A DNA stretch of 64,000 nt from Aquipseudomonas ullengensis (GCF_014174475.1 NZ_JACJUD010000004.1:372001-436000); one strand, 5' to 3'; shown: positions 1 through 11,590, numbered from the stretch's first letter. A program made the numbers and translations. Notes: generated by a model from the letters alone, not told the origin.

Positions 1-369
1 AATCGTCGCCTTGTAGCCACAATCGATCGCTTCGCGAATCACCGAGCGATACACCTCGGCGGTGGTCAGCGCATCGATGCGAAAGCTGGTGACCATCAGA
101 AAGACCTGTGACGGATCGGCAGAATCCCCCAGCCGCGCAGCCTTGCGCCGGTAGTACGGATACACCAGGTAGAGGAACAGCAGCCCCCGCACGTAGTGAA
201 TCGCGCCCATGGAGTAACGCCAGATGCCGACGGCACCCAGTAACAGCAAGAAGTCCGTGGATTCAGGGTCAAAGATGCTGCGTGGCAGCAACAGCGCCAT
301 GCCCATCAGTACCGTGACGTAGAACAGCCAACCTGCACCCGTGCGCAGGCGTCTCTGCAGACCTTCCAT
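1..369 (-). CDS. alg8: Alg8, alginate polymerase glycosyltransferase subunit (N-terminal part, cut by window edge)
   Basis: Only the first 123 codons are present; the gene continues beyond position 1. Alg8 is the inner-membrane family 2 glycosyltransferase that polymerises GDP-mannuronate into alginate. The visible part starts [18 protein letters not shown], has two or three hydrophobic segments (about residues 12-30, 40-50 and 60-75) and then enters the nucleotide-sugar domain ([21 protein letters not shown]). The ATG at 367-369 is chosen because the preceding sequence has a purine-rich GGGG stretch about 8 nt upstream. It lies 87 nt downstream of algD on the same strand, the classical algD-alg8-alg44 order, which supports the name. 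Confidence 0.9.
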   Translation of the reverse strand, partial: MEGLQRRLRTGAGWLFYVTVLMGMALLLPRSIFDPESTDFLLLLGAVGIWRYSMGAIHYVRGLLFLYLVYPYYRRKAARLGDSADPSQVFLMVTSFRIDALTTAEVYRSVIREAIDCGYKATI

Positions 370-456
370 GTTTTAGCCCCGTCTCAGTTTTCGCACTGCA
401 GCGGGGGCGTTGTTATTGTTGTTGTTACGCCCGATGCACGTTCCGACTGGCTGTGA

Positions 457-1767
457 TTACCAGCACAGCCCTTCCATTTCAGAGGTGGTGGTCTGGCGCA
501 TGAAGCCCACCAGATCGATCACCTTCTTGCCTGGCGGAACCTTCTGAACCAAGGTCTCGAACATCTCGTCGCCGTTACCCAGCACGATCACGTCCGCATC
601 CGCCACGACCTGGTTGAGGTCGGCGCGCAGCAGCGAAGAAACGTGGGGGATTTTCGACTCGATGTACTCGCGGTTGGCACCGTGGACACGGGCGTACTCG
701 ACGTTGCGGTCGAAGATCTTCAGGTCGAAGCCTTTGCCGATCAGCATTTCCGCCAGTTCCACCAGCGGGCTCTCACGCAGATCGTCGGTACCCGACTTGA
801 AGCTCAGACCAAGCAGCGCGACCTTGCGCTTGCCCTGGCTGGCGATCAGGTTGTAGGCCTTGCGCACCTGGGCGGCGTTGCTCAGCATCAGCGAGCTGAT
901 CAGCGGCGACTCCAGATCCAGCTGGCCGGCGCGATAGCTCAGGGCACGCACGTCCTTGGGCAGGCAGGAGCCGCCGAAGGCAAAACCCGGGCGCATGTAG
1001 TACTTGGACAGGTTGAGCTTGTGATCCTGGCAGATCACATCCATCACCTCACGACCATCGACGCCCACCGCCTTGGCGATGTTGCCGATCTCGTTGGCGA
1101 AGGTGACCTTGGCCGCGTGCCAGACGTTGCAGGTGTACTTGATCATTTCCGCGACCTCGATGGTCTTGCGGATGATCGGGGCGTCCAGCTCGCTGTAGAT
1201 TTCCTCGAGCAGGTCGCCGGAGGTTTTATCCAGCTCGCCGATCACGGTCATCGCCGGGAAGTCGTAATCCTTGATCGCCGTGCTTTCGCGCAGGAACTCG
1301 GGGTTTACCGCAACGCCAAAATCCTTGCCCGCTTCCAGCCCGGAGAATTTCTCCAGGGTGGGGATCACCACGTTGCGCAGGGTGCCCGGCAACACGGTGC
1401 TGCGCACCACCACGGTGTGGCGACTGGCCTTGAGCGGCAGTATCTTGCCGATCTGCTCGCAGACCTCTTCGATGTAGGACACATCGAGGTCGCCATTGGC
1501 CTTGCTTGGGGTCGGTGGAGCGAGGAACGAGATATCCGTATCCAGTACCGCCTGCTGCACGTTCAGCGTGCCGCGCAGCTTGCCGCTGCTGACGCCCTTC
1601 TGCAGCAGCTCCTCCAGACCTGGTTCGACAATTGGCGACTTGCCGCTGTTGATCAGGTCGATTTTCAACGCCGAGATATCCACCCCGACAATCTGGTGTC
1701 CGCGTGCCGACAGGCACCCTGCGCATACAGCTCCCACGTAACCCAGCCCAAAAATGCTGATACGCAT
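457..1767 (-). CDS. algD: GDP-mannose 6-dehydrogenase
   Basis: Oxidises GDP-mannose to GDP-mannuronate with NAD, the committed step of alginate synthesis in the cytoplasm. The protein has 436 residues, the family's normal length. It shows the N-terminal Rossmann motif GLGYVGAVCAGCL (residues 7-19), the central dimerisation region and the catalytic cysteine C268 in GGSCLPKD, followed by the C-terminal UDP/GDP-binding domain (KSGTDDLRESP). The start at 1767 has a strong ribosome binding site (AAGGAAAGGAG) 7 nt upstream. First gene of the alginate operon; alg8 follows. A candidate AlgU promoter lies about 145 nt upstream of the start. Confidence 0.97.
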   Translation of the reverse strand: MRISIFGLGYVGAVCAGCLSARGHQIVGVDISALKIDLINSGKSPIVEPGLEELLQKGVSSGKLRGTLNVQQAVLDTDISFLAPPTPSKANGDLDVSYIEEVCEQIGKILPLKASRHTVVVRSTVLPGTLRNVVIPTLEKFSGLEAGKDFGVAVNPEFLRESTAIKDYDFPAMTVIGELDKTSGDLLEEIYSELDAPIIRKTIEVAEMIKYTCNVWHAAKVTFANEIGNIAKAVGVDGREVMDVICQDHKLNLSKYYMRPGFAFGGSCLPKDVRALSYRAGQLDLESPLISSLMLSNAAQVRKAYNLIASQGKRKVALLGLSFKSGTDDLRESPLVELAEMLIGKGFDLKIFDRNVEYARVHGANREYIESKIPHVSSLLRADLNQVVADADVIVLGNGDEMFETLVQKVPPGKKVIDLVGFMRQTTTSEMEGLCW

Positions 1768-1911
1768 GGACGATCTCCTTTCCTTGCATGGGTCGACAAG
1801 GCATATCCAGTGATATGCCGTATACCTTGCGAGATCGACGGGACTACAAACTCCACCGCCTCCTTACTTCAAATCCATTTTCTTCAACCTGAACAAAACC
1901 ATCAGACCGGA

Positions 1912-1938
1912 ACAGATCGACAATTAAATCGAAAGTTC
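1912..1938 (-). promoter_or_regulatory. AlgU (sigma-E/RpoE-type) promoter of algD
   Basis: Reading the minus strand from 1938 there is GAACTT (1938-1933), 16 nt of spacer, then TCTGT (1916-1912). The known AlgU consensus in Pseudomonas is GAACTT, 16-17 nt, TCTGA, so this is a 10 of 11 match at the right spacing. It implies a leader of roughly 140 nt before the algD start, shorter than the long leader reported for P. aeruginosa. I did not find convincing AlgR boxes nearby. Confidence 0.75.
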
Positions 1939-2487
1939 ACAACCGACAACTTCAAGTCAAATTAAGGCAGACGGAAAGTTACACTTAAGCAACTAAGAAT
2001 CAAGCTACGACAAGTAACATGTGCGTGCTCTCACATTTCCCTCGGCGGGTAACACCGGAAGGTGTGACCGCTCTAGGACGGAGAGTACACAAGATTTTTT
2101 AGAAAGTAACACCTAATTTCAATTAGGCGCAAAAGGAATAAAAACCAAGATAAAAGTGAATATCGCCAGATTATCGACGTCATAAAAACGCCAAAACAGC
2201 AGGCACACCCCAATTACTTGTACTAATCAGGCAAAGTTCAAATAACGCGTAGTTGCTATCGGGCAATTCGCAATGGAGCGACTCTTTTACCACCATGCAA
2301 AATGAACGAGATGGTGGCAGAGCAATATCAGCCGATTAAGCGAGAGCACTGTAATGGCAACTTAAAAGTTGGCGATATTTGATTGAATTATTTAAATTAC
2401 TTTGAATTTTTTATCGAGATTTTGACGCCAAAATTTTTCCTCTTGCGCCAAGGAGGTACACTCGCCCCATTCGAACCCCCGGTGAGC
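1939..2487. other. AT-rich non-coding region between algD and aer
   Basis: Nearly 550 bases with no plausible gene on either strand and a base composition far more AT-rich than the flanking genes. In this position Pseudomonas genomes carry the upstream activating region of algD, so it probably binds alginate regulators. Visible details are a palindrome with 6-bp arms (CAACTT, AA, AAGTTG at 2358-2371) and an orphan Shine-Dalgarno-like AAGGAGGT at 2450-2457 that is not followed by a start codon with an open frame. Confidence 0.5.
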
Positions 2488-2514
2488 TAAATTTTTCCCA
2501 CCACCGGCCGATCC
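2488..2514 (+). promoter_or_regulatory. FliA (sigma-28) type promoter of aer
   Basis: TAAATTTT begins at 2488 and GCCGATCC begins at 2507, giving TAAA, 15 nt, GCCGATCC. The sigma-28 consensus is TAAA, 15 nt, GCCGATAA. Transcription would begin about 25 nt before the aer start codon. A flagellar-class promoter is the expected type for a chemoreceptor gene. Confidence 0.65.
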
Positions 2515-2545
2515 TTTACACAATCCTTTGCGCAAGAAGCCCGAG

Positions 2546-4111
2546 ATGAGAAACAACCAGCCCGTTACTCAGCGTGAGCGTACTTTCCCGGCCCAGCAGC
2601 GCCTGATCTCGACCACCGATATCAAAGGTCAGATCACTTACTGCAACGAAGCCTTTATCGACATCAGTGGTTTCAGCCGCGACGAGCTGATTCGTGCACC
2701 GCACAACCTGGTGCGCCACCCCGATGTGCCGCCCGCCGTGTTCGAACATATGTGGACGACCTTAAAGAAGGGCCGTCCGTGGATGGGCATCGTGAAAAAC
2801 CGCTGCAAAAACGGCGACCACTACTGGGTCAGTGCCTATGTCACACCGGTGCTGGATAACAACCAGGTGGTGGGTTACGAGTCTGTGCGGGTCAAGCCCA
2901 GCCTCGAGCAGGTGCGCCGCGCCGAAGCGCTGTATGCACGAATCAATGCCGGCAAGCCGGCGATCCCCAGCAGCCAGTACTGGCTGCCGGTCGTGCAGGC
3001 TGTCCTGCCGTATGTGCTGGCCGGTCTGCTCGGCACCCTGATCGGTGGCTGGCTGGGCTCGAGCTGGGGCTTCCTGCTCTCCGCCCTACTGGCCATTCCG
3101 CTGGGCATGATCGGCCTGAGCTGGCAGAACCGCGGCGTGAAACGCCTGCTGCGTCTTGCCGAGCAAACCACCTCGGACCCGCTGATCGCACAGATGTACA
3201 CCGACAGCCAGGGCGCCGAAGCACGCCTGGAAATGGCCATGCTCAGCCAGGAAGCACGGCTGAAGACCTGCCTGACCCGCCTGCAGGACACCGCCGAGCG
3301 GCTGACCAGCCAGGCGCGCCAGGCCGACCAGCTGGCCCACAACAGCTCCGCCGGCCTCGAGCGTCAGCGCGTGGAGACCGAACAGGTCGCCACCGCCATC
3401 AACGAGATGGCCGCCACTACCCTGGAGGTCGCCAGCAACGTGGCCCGCACCGCTATCGCCACCCAGGAAGCCAATCGCCTGACCAGCGAAGGCCGCACCG
3501 TGGCTGCCGAAACCCGGGAAGCCATCCAGCGCCTGTCGGTATCGGTCGGCGAAACCGGTGAAACCGTGTCGCGCCTGGCCCAGGACAGCAATGAAATCGG
3601 CGGCGTGGTCGACGTGATCAAAGGCATCGCCGACCAGACCAACCTCCTCGCCCTCAACGCTGCCATCGAGGCTGCACGGGCCGGCGAGATGGGCCGCGGC
3701 TTTGCCGTGGTGGCTGACGAGGTTCGCTCGCTGGCGCAGCGTACCGCCGAATCCACCGGGCAGATCCACGGCCTGATCGCCAAATTGCAGCGCACCGCAG
3801 AAGAAGCCGTATTGACCATGGAAATCGGCCGCAAGCAGGCCGACGAAGGCGTCGAGCGCGTGCTGCAGGCCGACCAGGCGCTGGCGGGCATCAGCGACGC
3901 GGTGGCCAATATCACCGACATGGCCAATCAGATTGCGGCGGCGGCCGAGGAGCAGAGCGCGGTGGCTGATGAGGTCAACCAGAACATCATCACCATCGCC
4001 CAACTGGCAGACCAGACTGCCGGCGAGGCGCAGAACACTGCGCTGCTCAGCGAGGAGCTGACCTCCACCGCGCAGGACCAGTACGCCCTGGTGGAACGCT
4101 TCAACCGCTGA
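2546..4111 (+). CDS. aer: Aerotaxis receptor Aer (PAS domain methyl-accepting chemotaxis protein)
   Basis: Redox/energy-sensing chemoreceptor that signals through CheA/CheW. From the ATG at 2546 ([18 protein letters not shown]) it has 521 residues; a TTG six codons upstream is possible but less likely. It contains an N-terminal PAS domain (about residues 15-115, with [19 protein letters not shown] and [10 protein letters not shown] typical of FAD-binding Aer proteins), two adjacent membrane segments (about 145-190), a short HAMP-like linker, and the cytoplasmic signalling hairpin with the conserved tip [16 protein letters not shown]. No periplasmic domain, as expected for Aer. It lies just upstream of the cbb3 oxidase block but on its own promoter. 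Confidence 0.93.
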   Translation: MRNNQPVTQRERTFPAQQRLISTTDIKGQITYCNEAFIDISGFSRDELIRAPHNLVRHPDVPPAVFEHMWTTLKKGRPWMGIVKNRCKNGDHYWVSAYVTPVLDNNQVVGYESVRVKPSLEQVRRAEALYARINAGKPAIPSSQYWLPVVQAVLPYVLAGLLGTLIGGWLGSSWGFLLSALLAIPLGMIGLSWQNRGVKRLLRLAEQTTSDPLIAQMYTDSQGAEARLEMAMLSQEARLKTCLTRLQDTAERLTSQARQADQLAHNSSAGLERQRVETEQVATAINEMAATTLEVASNVARTAIATQEANRLTSEGRTVAAETREAIQRLSVSVGETGETVSRLAQDSNEIGGVVDVIKGIADQTNLLALNAAIEAARAGEMGRGFAVVADEVRSLAQRTAESTGQIHGLIAKLQRTAEEAVLTMEIGRKQADEGVERVLQADQALAGISDAVANITDMANQIAAAAEEQSAVADEVNQNIITIAQLADQTAGEAQNTALLSEELTSTAQDQYALVERFNR

Positions 4112-4124
4112 TTCAGGTGCCAAT

Positions 4125-4152
4125 AAAAAGGCCGGCAGATGCCGGCCTTTTT
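4125..4152. terminator. Bidirectional rho-independent terminator
   Basis: A perfect 12-bp stem (AAAAAGGCCGGC at 4125-4136, GCCGGCCTTTTT at 4141-4152) with a 4-nt loop. It has a T-run on either strand and lies between the convergent genes aer and the hydrolase, so it can serve both. Confidence 0.92.
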
Positions 4153-4166
4153 ATTGCGCGTAGGTT

Positions 4167-4844
4167 TTACCGCTGCAGAAACCCGGCCACCGCCTGCGCC
4201 GCCGTAAGCAGATGCTGCTCATGGTTAAAACCCGAGGCCTTCAACGGCTTCAGGTCATGGTCCCCCGCTGCCAGCCACTCCAGGCGAATCGCCGGCGATA
4301 ACACATAGCCTGCCACTGTCTCGCGACTGCCCATGGCATCGCGCTCGCCCTGCACGATCAGGCTGGGGGTACACAGCTCGGCCAGGTGCGCCACCCGCGG
4401 TTTGTCCTGCTTGCCCACGGCATGGAAGGGATAACCCAGACAGACCAGCGCATCCGCCGCCAACTCATCGACCAGCAGACTGGCCATGCGTCCGCCCATG
4501 GACTTACCGCCGATGGCCAGCGGGCCGCTCACCTGCTGGCGCACTGTGCGATAGACCTGCCGCCAGCACTCCAGCAGCTGCGGTTGTGGATTGGGTGGGC
4601 GCTTGCCGCCATCAGCCCGCCGCGCCGCCATATAAGGAAACTCGAAGCGCAGCACGTTGACGCCACGCGCCGCCAGCAGCTCGGCCATGCGGTGCATGAA
4701 GGTGCTGTCCATTGGTGCGCCAGCGCCGTGGGCAAGGATCAGGGTACTCGGGCTTGCCTGCGACATTCCGCCCGCCCCATTCCACAGCCAGCCGTTCGCT
4801 CGGCATTGATCCTCGTCAATAACTCCCGCCTTGCCTTTACCCAT
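4167..4844 (-). CDS. Alpha/beta hydrolase of the Tex30/KANL3-like family
   Basis: Small single-domain alpha/beta hydrolase fold protein of unknown substrate. The oxyanion region LILAHGAGAPMDS, the nucleophile elbow GGKSMGGRMAS (serine as nucleophile) and a late GDHDLKP histidine motif form the expected triad. Homologous proteins are found next to cbb3 operons in Pseudomonas. The start is uncertain: ATG at 4844 (GCAGGG upstream) gives 225 residues, while ATG at 4766 (MSQASPST) gives 199 and starts right at the domain. The longer start places the 5' end across the Anr box of the divergent ccoN2 operon. Function cannot be assigned beyond the fold. Confidence 0.75.
   Translation of the reverse strand: MGKGKAGVIDEDQCRANGWLWNGAGGMSQASPSTLILAHGAGAPMDSTFMHRMAELLAARGVNVLRFEFPYMAARRADGGKRPPNPQPQLLECWRQVYRTVRQQVSGPLAIGGKSMGGRMASLLVDELAADALVCLGYPFHAVGKQDKPRVAHLAELCTPSLIVQGERDAMGSRETVAGYVLSPAIRLEWLAAGDHDLKPLKASGFNHEQHLLTAAQAVAGFLQR
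4806..4819 (+). promoter_or_regulatory. Anr box upstream of ccoN2
   Basis: TTGAT-CCTC-GTCAA, a 9 of 10 match to the FNR/Anr consensus TTGAT-N4-ATCAA. Its centre is 73 nt before the ccoN2 start and a weak -10 (CATGCT, 4842-4847) lies about 30 nt downstream of the centre, a class II activation geometry. It fits oxygen-limited induction of this oxidase copy, as known for cbb3-2 in P. aeruginosa. Confidence 0.82.
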
Positions 4845-4885
4845 GCTTGCCCTGCTTTTTATAACCGTGGATGGAAGCCCAACAC

Positions 4886-6322
4886 ATGAGCACAAGCAGC
4901 AGCACCGCCTACAACTACAAGGTGGTCCGCCAGTTCGCCATTATGACGGTGGTTTGGGGCATTGTCGGGATGGGGCTCGGCGTGTTCATCGCCGCGCAAC
5001 TGGCCTGGCCCGAAATCAACTTCAACCTGCCGTGGACCAGTTTTGGTCGCCTGCGTCCGTTACACACCAACGCAGTGATCTTTGCCTTCGGTGGTTGCGC
5101 CTTGTTCGCCACCAGCTATTACTCGCTGCAGCGTACCAGCCAGACCCGGCTGATATCCGACAGCCTGGCCGCCTTCACCTTCTGGGGCTGGCAACTGGTG
5201 ATCGTGCTCGCCGCCATCAGCCTGCCGCTGGGCTGGACCAGCTCGAAGGAATACGCCGAGCTGGAATGGCCGATCGACATCCTCATCACCGTGGTCTGGG
5301 TCGCCTACGCCATCGTGTTCTTCGGCACGCTGCTCAAGCGCAAGACCAAGCACATCTACGTGGGCAACTGGTTCTTCGGCGGTTTCATCCTCACCGTGGC
5401 GATCCTGCATATCGTCAACAACCTGGAACTGCCGGTCAGCCTGACCAAGTCCTACTCGCTGTACGCCGGCGCCACCGACGCCATGGTGCAGTGGTGGTAC
5501 GGGCACAACGCCGTGGGCTTCTTCCTCACCGCCGGCTTCCTCGGGATGATGTACTACTTCGTGCCCAAGCAGGCCGAGCGCCCGGTGTACTCCTATCGCC
5601 TGTCGATCGTGCACTTCTGGGCGCTGATCACCCTGTACATCTGGGCCGGTCCCCACCACCTTCACTACACCGCACTGCCGGACTGGGCGCAGAGCCTGGG
5701 CATGGTCATGTCCCTGGTCCTGCTGGCGCCCAGCTGGGGTGGCATGATCAACGGCATGATGACCCTCTCCGGGGCCTGGCATAAGCTGCGCAGCGACCCG
5801 ATCCTGCGCTTCCTGGTGGTGTCCCTGGCGTTCTACGGCATGTCGACCTTCGAAGGTCCGATGATGGCCATCAAGACCGTCAACGCCCTCTCCCACTACA
5901 CCGACTGGACCATCGGCCACGTGCACGCCGGCGCCCTCGGTTGGGTGGCGATGATCTCCATCGGTTCGCTGTACCACCTGCTGCCGAAAGTCTTCGGTCG
6001 CGAGCAGATGCACAGCCTCGCGCTGATCAACGCGCACTTCTGGTTGGCCACCATCGGTACCGTGCTGTACATCGCCTCCATGTGGGTCAACGGCATTACC
6101 CAGGGCCTGATGTGGCGTGCAGTCAACGAAGACGGCACCCTCACCTACTCCTTCGTCGAGGCCCTGGAAGCCAGCCATATCGGCTTCGTGGTGCGCGTGC
6201 TGGGTGGCGCGATCTTCTTCCTCGGCATGCTGCTGATGGCCTGGAACACCTGGCGCACGGTGCAAGCCGCCAAGCCTGCCGACTACGACACCGGCGCGCT
6301 GATCGCCACAGGAGCCCACTGA
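4886..6322 (+). CDS. ccoN2: cbb3-type cytochrome c oxidase subunit I, copy 2
   Basis: Catalytic, copper/heme-b containing membrane subunit of the high-affinity cbb3 terminal oxidase that reduces oxygen at very low tension. 478 residues from the ATG at 4886 (GGAAG 8 nt upstream); an in-frame ATG at 4871 lacks a good ribosome site. About 12 membrane segments; histidine ligands are visible in [40 protein letters not shown] and [11 protein letters not shown]. First gene of an Anr-controlled operon without a ccoQ gene. The 3' half is nearly identical at DNA level to ccoN1, while the 5' end is more diverged. Its stop overlaps the ccoO2 start by one base. Confidence 0.96.
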   Translation: MSTSSSTAYNYKVVRQFAIMTVVWGIVGMGLGVFIAAQLAWPEINFNLPWTSFGRLRPLHTNAVIFAFGGCALFATSYYSLQRTSQTRLISDSLAAFTFWGWQLVIVLAAISLPLGWTSSKEYAELEWPIDILITVVWVAYAIVFFGTLLKRKTKHIYVGNWFFGGFILTVAILHIVNNLELPVSLTKSYSLYAGATDAMVQWWYGHNAVGFFLTAGFLGMMYYFVPKQAERPVYSYRLSIVHFWALITLYIWAGPHHLHYTALPDWAQSLGMVMSLVLLAPSWGGMINGMMTLSGAWHKLRSDPILRFLVVSLAFYGMSTFEGPMMAIKTVNALSHYTDWTIGHVHAGALGWVAMISIGSLYHLLPKVFGREQMHSLALINAHFWLATIGTVLYIASMWVNGITQGLMWRAVNEDGTLTYSFVEALEASHIGFVVRVLGGAIFFLGMLLMAWNTWRTVQAAKPADYDTGALIATGAH

Positions 6323-6936
6323 TGAGCAGCAAGCACGAAATACTCGAGAAGAACGTCGGCCTGTTGGCACTGGCCATGGTGTTGGCGGTAAGCATCGGCG
6401 GCCTGACGCAGATCGTCCCGCTGTTCTTCCAGGACGTGGTCAACCAGCCTGTGCAGGGCATGAAGCCCTATACCGCGCTGCAGCTGGAAGGCCGCGACAT
6501 CTATATCCGCGAAGGCTGCGTGGGCTGTCACTCGCAGATGATCCGTCCGTTCCGCGCCGAGACCGAGCGCTACGGCCACTACTCGGTGGCCGGTGAAAGC
6601 GTCTGGGACCACCCCTTCCTGTGGGGTTCCAAGCGTACCGGCCCGGACCTGGCCCGCGTTGGCGGCCGCTACTCGGACGATTGGCACCGCGCGCACCTGT
6701 ACAACCCGCGCAACGTGGTGCCCGAGTCGAAGATGCCGGCCTATCCCTGGCTGGTCGAAAACACACTCGACGGCAAGGGCAGCGCCGCCAAGATGCAGGC
6801 CCTGCGCACCCTCGGCGTGCCCTACAGCGAGACCGACATTGCTGATGCCAGCGCGGCGGTCAAGGGCAAGAGCGAAATGGAAGCCCTGGTCGCCTACCTG
6901 CAGGTGCTCGGCACCAGCCTGAAGAACAAGAGGTAA
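6322..6936 (+). CDS. ccoO2: cbb3-type cytochrome c oxidase subunit II (mono-heme c), copy 2
   Basis: Membrane-anchored mono-heme cytochrome c subunit that passes electrons to CcoN. 204 residues: one N-terminal membrane anchor (about residues 13-33, [16 protein letters not shown]), one heme c motif C66-VGC-H70 and a distal methionine region ([11 protein letters not shown]). The start is set by the TGATG overlap with ccoN2. The central part is almost identical to ccoO1, including at synonymous positions. Confidence 0.96.
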   Translation: MSSKHEILEKNVGLLALAMVLAVSIGGLTQIVPLFFQDVVNQPVQGMKPYTALQLEGRDIYIREGCVGCHSQMIRPFRAETERYGHYSVAGESVWDHPFLWGSKRTGPDLARVGGRYSDDWHRAHLYNPRNVVPESKMPAYPWLVENTLDGKGSAAKMQALRTLGVPYSETDIADASAAVKGKSEMEALVAYLQVLGTSLKNKR

Positions 6937-6941
6937 GCACG

Positions 6942-7877
6942 ATGACTCAATTCTGGAGCTGGTACGTCGCCCTGCTCACCCTGGGCAGCCTGATCGCCCT
7001 GCTGTGGCTGCTCTTCGCCACACGCAAGGGGCAGCGCACGGGCCCTACCGAGCAGACCATGGGGCACACCTTCGATGGCATCGAGGAGTTCGACAACCCC
7101 CTGCCGAAATGGTGGTTCATGCTGTTCCTCGGCACCTTGATCTTCGCCGCCGGCTACCTGGTGCTCTATCCAGGCCTGGGCAACTGGCAGGGCGTGCTGC
7201 CGGGATACGAGGGTGGCTGGACCCAGGTCAAACAGTGGCAGCGCGAGATGGACAAAGCCGACCAGGCCTACGGGCCGATCTTCGCCAAGTACGCTGCCAT
7301 GCCGATCGCAGAAGTCGCCAAGGACCCAGCCGCGCTGAAGATGGGCAATCGCCTGTTCGCCTCCAACTGCTCGGTCTGCCATGGCTCCGACGCCAAGGGT
7401 AACCACGGCTTCCCCAACCTGACCGACAACGAATGGCGCTGGGGCGGCTCGGCTGAAACCATCAAGCAGACCATCCTCGCGGGTCGTCACGGTGAAATGC
7501 CGGCCCAAGGCCCAATGATCGGTGAAGACGGCGTGAAGAACGTGGCGGCCTACGTGCTGACCCAGCTCGCCGGCCGCAAACTGCCGGAAGGCGTTGAAGC
7601 CGATGTGGAGGCCGGACACAAGGTCTTCTCCACCACCTGCTTCGCCTGCCACGGCGTGGAAGGCAAAGGCACCCCGGTGATGGGCGCGCCGAACCTGACC
7701 AACCCATCTGCGTTCATCTACGGCAGCAGCTATGCGCAGCTGCAGCAAACCATTCGCTATGGCCGCAAGGGCAGCATGCCGGCGCAGCAGGCCTTTCTCG
7801 GCGCGGATCAGGTGCACCTGCTAGCCGCCTATGTGTACAGCCTGTCGCAACCCACACCGGCCAGCACTGCCGAGTAA
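6942..7877 (+). CDS. ccoP2: cbb3-type cytochrome c oxidase subunit III (di-heme c), copy 2
   Basis: Di-heme cytochrome c subunit, the electron entry point of the oxidase. 311 residues: a short N-terminal membrane segment, a conserved [15 protein letters not shown] stretch before a second membrane segment (about residues 55-80), then two periplasmic cytochrome c domains with heme motifs C143-SVC-H147 and C233-FAC-H237. It begins 5 nt after ccoO2, so no ccoQ is encoded between them, unlike the second operon. It is 10 residues shorter than CcoP1 because an insertion in the 90-105 region is missing. Confidence 0.96.
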   Translation: MTQFWSWYVALLTLGSLIALLWLLFATRKGQRTGPTEQTMGHTFDGIEEFDNPLPKWWFMLFLGTLIFAAGYLVLYPGLGNWQGVLPGYEGGWTQVKQWQREMDKADQAYGPIFAKYAAMPIAEVAKDPAALKMGNRLFASNCSVCHGSDAKGNHGFPNLTDNEWRWGGSAETIKQTILAGRHGEMPAQGPMIGEDGVKNVAAYVLTQLAGRKLPEGVEADVEAGHKVFSTTCFACHGVEGKGTPVMGAPNLTNPSAFIYGSSYAQLQQTIRYGRKGSMPAQQAFLGADQVHLLAAYVYSLSQPTPASTAE

Positions 7878-8238
7878 CACCGCTCGGGTACAGGGACGTA
7901 CCCGAACGCCACCGCCGACAAACCGCTACAACCCCCGCCACACCTGTGCGACCCAGTGTCGCACCCCTCCGACCAGTTGCATCTATGCTGTTTTGACTTG
8001 GGCTAAGCTGCTGGACAGTCGCACCCGGTAACAAATCCAAGCGATCCCTTCTTGTGTCGCGTCATTTGATGCGAAATGGTCTGGCAAGTATGCCCAGCCA
8101 GAATGCTTCCCAAGCGCGCTCAAAAGCCGCTAAAACCTTGATCGCACAGGCATCTAGCGTTGCAATGAGGGTCTCGTTTCTACATACTTGCCGCCGTTTT
8201 TTACCCTAGAAAACTCCATTAACCGTGGAACCCTTAGC
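7878..8238 (+). promoter_or_regulatory. Promoter region of ccoN1O1Q1P1 (no Anr box seen)
   Basis: 361 bases without a gene between the two cbb3 operons. I looked for TTGAT-N4-ATCAA and found none; TTGATCGCACAGG near 8139 fails in the second half. This fits the known constitutive expression of the cbb3-1 operon in P. aeruginosa. I could not define a convincing -35/-10 pair. A GTGGAA ribosome site precedes the start at 8239. Confidence 0.5.
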
Positions 8239-9680
<1,442 letters not shown>

Positions 9681-9681
<1 letters not shown>

Positions 9682-10295
9682 TGAGTAGCAAGCACGAGAT
9701 ACTTGAGAAAAACATCGGCCTGCTGGCGTTTTTCATGGTCATCGCGGTAAGCATCGGCGGTCTGACCCAGATCGTTCCGCTGTTCTTCCAGGACGTGACC
9801 AACACCCCGGTCGAAGGCATGAAGCCGCGTACCGCGCTGGAACTCGAAGGGCGTGATATCTACATCCGCGAAGGCTGCGTTGGCTGCCACTCGCAGATGA
9901 TCCGTCCGTTCCGCGCCGAAACCGAGCGCTATGGCCACTACTCCGTCGCTGGTGAAAGCGTCTGGGACCACCCCTTCCTGTGGGGTTCCAAGCGTACCGG
10001 CCCGGATCTGGCTCGCGTTGGCGGCCGCTACTCCGATGACTGGCACCGTGCGCACCTGTACAACCCGCGCAACGTAGTGCCTGAGTCGAAGATGCCGGCT
10101 TACCCGTGGCTGGTCGAGAACAAGCTCGATGGCAAGGACACCGCCGCCAAAATGGAAGCTCTGCGCTCCCTCGGCGTGCCCTACACCAACGAAGATATCG
10201 ACGGCGCTCGCGCTGCGGTCAAAGGCAAAACCGAAATGGAGGCCCTGGTTGCCTACCTGCAGGGCCTTGGCACCGCTATCAAGAACAAACGGTAA
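9681..10295 (+). CDS. ccoO1: cbb3-type cytochrome c oxidase subunit II (mono-heme c), copy 1
   Basis: 204 residues, same architecture as CcoO2: N-terminal anchor, heme c motif CVGCH at residues 66-70, and [11 protein letters not shown]. Start codon overlaps the ccoN1 stop (TGATG), giving translational coupling. Electron transfer subunit between CcoP and CcoN. Confidence 0.96.
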
Positions 10296-10298
10296 CGC

Positions 10299-10487
10299 AT
10301 GATGGATATCGGGACGATTCGCGGCATTGGCACCGTAGTAGTGTTCATCGCCTTCATCGGGGTAGTGCTCTGGGCCTATAGCGCCCGGCGCAAAGACAGC
10401 TTCGACGAGGCAGCCAACCTGCCCTTCGCCGACGACGTCCCGGCCACCACGCGTGACGAGCAAGCTTCTGGGAGCAATAAAGAATGA
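10299..10487 (+). CDS. ccoQ: cbb3-type oxidase subunit IV CcoQ
   Basis: 62-residue single-span membrane protein (membrane segment about residues 9-27, [19 protein letters not shown]) followed by a short acidic tail. CcoQ is a non-catalytic assembly/stability subunit. It lies between ccoO1 and ccoP1, its normal place, and its end overlaps the ccoP1 start by 4 nt (ATGA). Two adjacent ATG codons make the exact start uncertain by one residue. Confidence 0.92.
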   Translation: MMDIGTIRGIGTVVVFIAFIGVVLWAYSARRKDSFDEAANLPFADDVPATTRDEQASGSNKE

Positions 10488-11449
10488 CTTTGTTCTGGAG
10501 TATCTACATCAGCGTACTGAGCCTGGGCACCATCGCGGCTCTGACGGCGCTGATCTTCGGTGTGCGCAAAGGCCAGCGCCAGGAAAGCACTGAAGACACC
10601 GTTGGACACTCGTTCGACGGTATCGAGGAGTTCGACAACCCACTGCCGAAATGGTGGTTCATGCTGTTTGTCGGCACCATCATCTTCGCCCTCGGCTACC
10701 TGGTCCTGTACCCGGGCCTGGGTACCTGGAAAGGCATCCTCCCGGGTTACAACGAAGCCGGTGACGGCAAGCCGTTCGCCAACGGCGAAAGCGGCTGGAC
10801 CGGTGTGCACCAGTGGGAAAAGGAGATGGTTCGTGCAGACAAACAGTACGCACCGATCTTCGCCAAGTTCGCCGCCATGCCGATCGAGGAAGTAGCCAAG
10901 GACGACCATGCCCTGAAAATGGGTGGCCGCCTGTTCGCCTCCAACTGCTCGGTTTGCCACGGCTCCGATGCCAAGGGCGCCTACGGCTTCCCCAACCTGA
11001 CCGACAACGAGTGGCGTTGGGGTGGTGCAGCTGAAACCATCGAGCAGACCATCCTCGGTGGTCGTCACGGTGAAATGCCGGCCCAAGGCCCGATGATCGG
11101 TGAAGAAGGCGTGAAAAACGCAGCCGCCTACGTGCTGACCCAGCTCGCCGGCCGCAAGTTGCCGGAAGGCGTTGAAGCGGACGTGGAAGCCGGTCACAAG
11201 GTCTTCTCCACCACCTGCTTCGCCTGCCACGGCGCGGACGGCAAAGGTACCCCGGCCATGGGCGCACCGAACCTGACCAACCCGTCGGCGTTCATCTACG
11301 GCAGCAGCTATGCGCAGCTCCAGCAGACCATCCGCTATGGTCGTAAGGGCAGCATGCCGGCACAGCTTGATCGCCTGGGCAAAGACCAGGTGCACCTGTT
11401 GGCTGCCTATGTGTACAGCCTGTCGCATGGCGATAAAGTCGAGAAGTAA
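10484..11449 (+). CDS. ccoP1: cbb3-type cytochrome c oxidase subunit III (di-heme c), copy 1
   Basis: 321 residues with the [15 protein letters not shown] membrane-proximal motif and two CxxCH heme motifs (CSVCH, CFACH) in tandem cytochrome c domains. It receives electrons from soluble cytochromes. Relative to CcoP2 it has a roughly 10-residue longer loop ([16 protein letters not shown]) before the first heme domain. The end of the operon shows no clear intrinsic terminator before ccoG. Confidence 0.96.
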   Translation: MTLFWSIYISVLSLGTIAALTALIFGVRKGQRQESTEDTVGHSFDGIEEFDNPLPKWWFMLFVGTIIFALGYLVLYPGLGTWKGILPGYNEAGDGKPFANGESGWTGVHQWEKEMVRADKQYAPIFAKFAAMPIEEVAKDDHALKMGGRLFASNCSVCHGSDAKGAYGFPNLTDNEWRWGGAAETIEQTILGGRHGEMPAQGPMIGEEGVKNAAAYVLTQLAGRKLPEGVEADVEAGHKVFSTTCFACHGADGKGTPAMGAPNLTNPSAFIYGSSYAQLQQTIRYGRKGSMPAQLDRLGKDQVHLLAAYVYSLSHGDKVEK

Positions 11450-11590
11450 CCTTCCCGACGCCCGGAGCGCGACCTAGCGTCGCATCCGGGCAAGGCTCTT
11501 TCAGGCGTACCATAGCGACATACGTGAAGCCCTGACTCCGGTTGGCATGTACTGGCCGGAGCAATCACCTACCGCCGTGGTACGACCCTG

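Noticed and set aside
643..1965. 440-codon open frame on the plus strand opposite algD
   Set aside because: It is the antisense shadow of algD in GC-rich DNA: rich in Ala, Gly, Val, His and Gln, no recognisable domain, and it crosses the algD promoter.
2450..2457. Perfect Shine-Dalgarno AAGGAGGT as sign of a small gene before aer
   Set aside because: No start codon with an open frame follows at a usable distance; the nearest GTG is closed after two codons.
6936..6942. Possible ccoQ in the first cbb3 operon
   Set aside because: Only 5 bases separate ccoO2 and ccoP2; no room for a ccoQ, so it is absent.
8137..8152. TTGATCGCACAGG as an Anr box before ccoN1
   Set aside because: Only the left half-site matches; the right half lacks the TCAA core.
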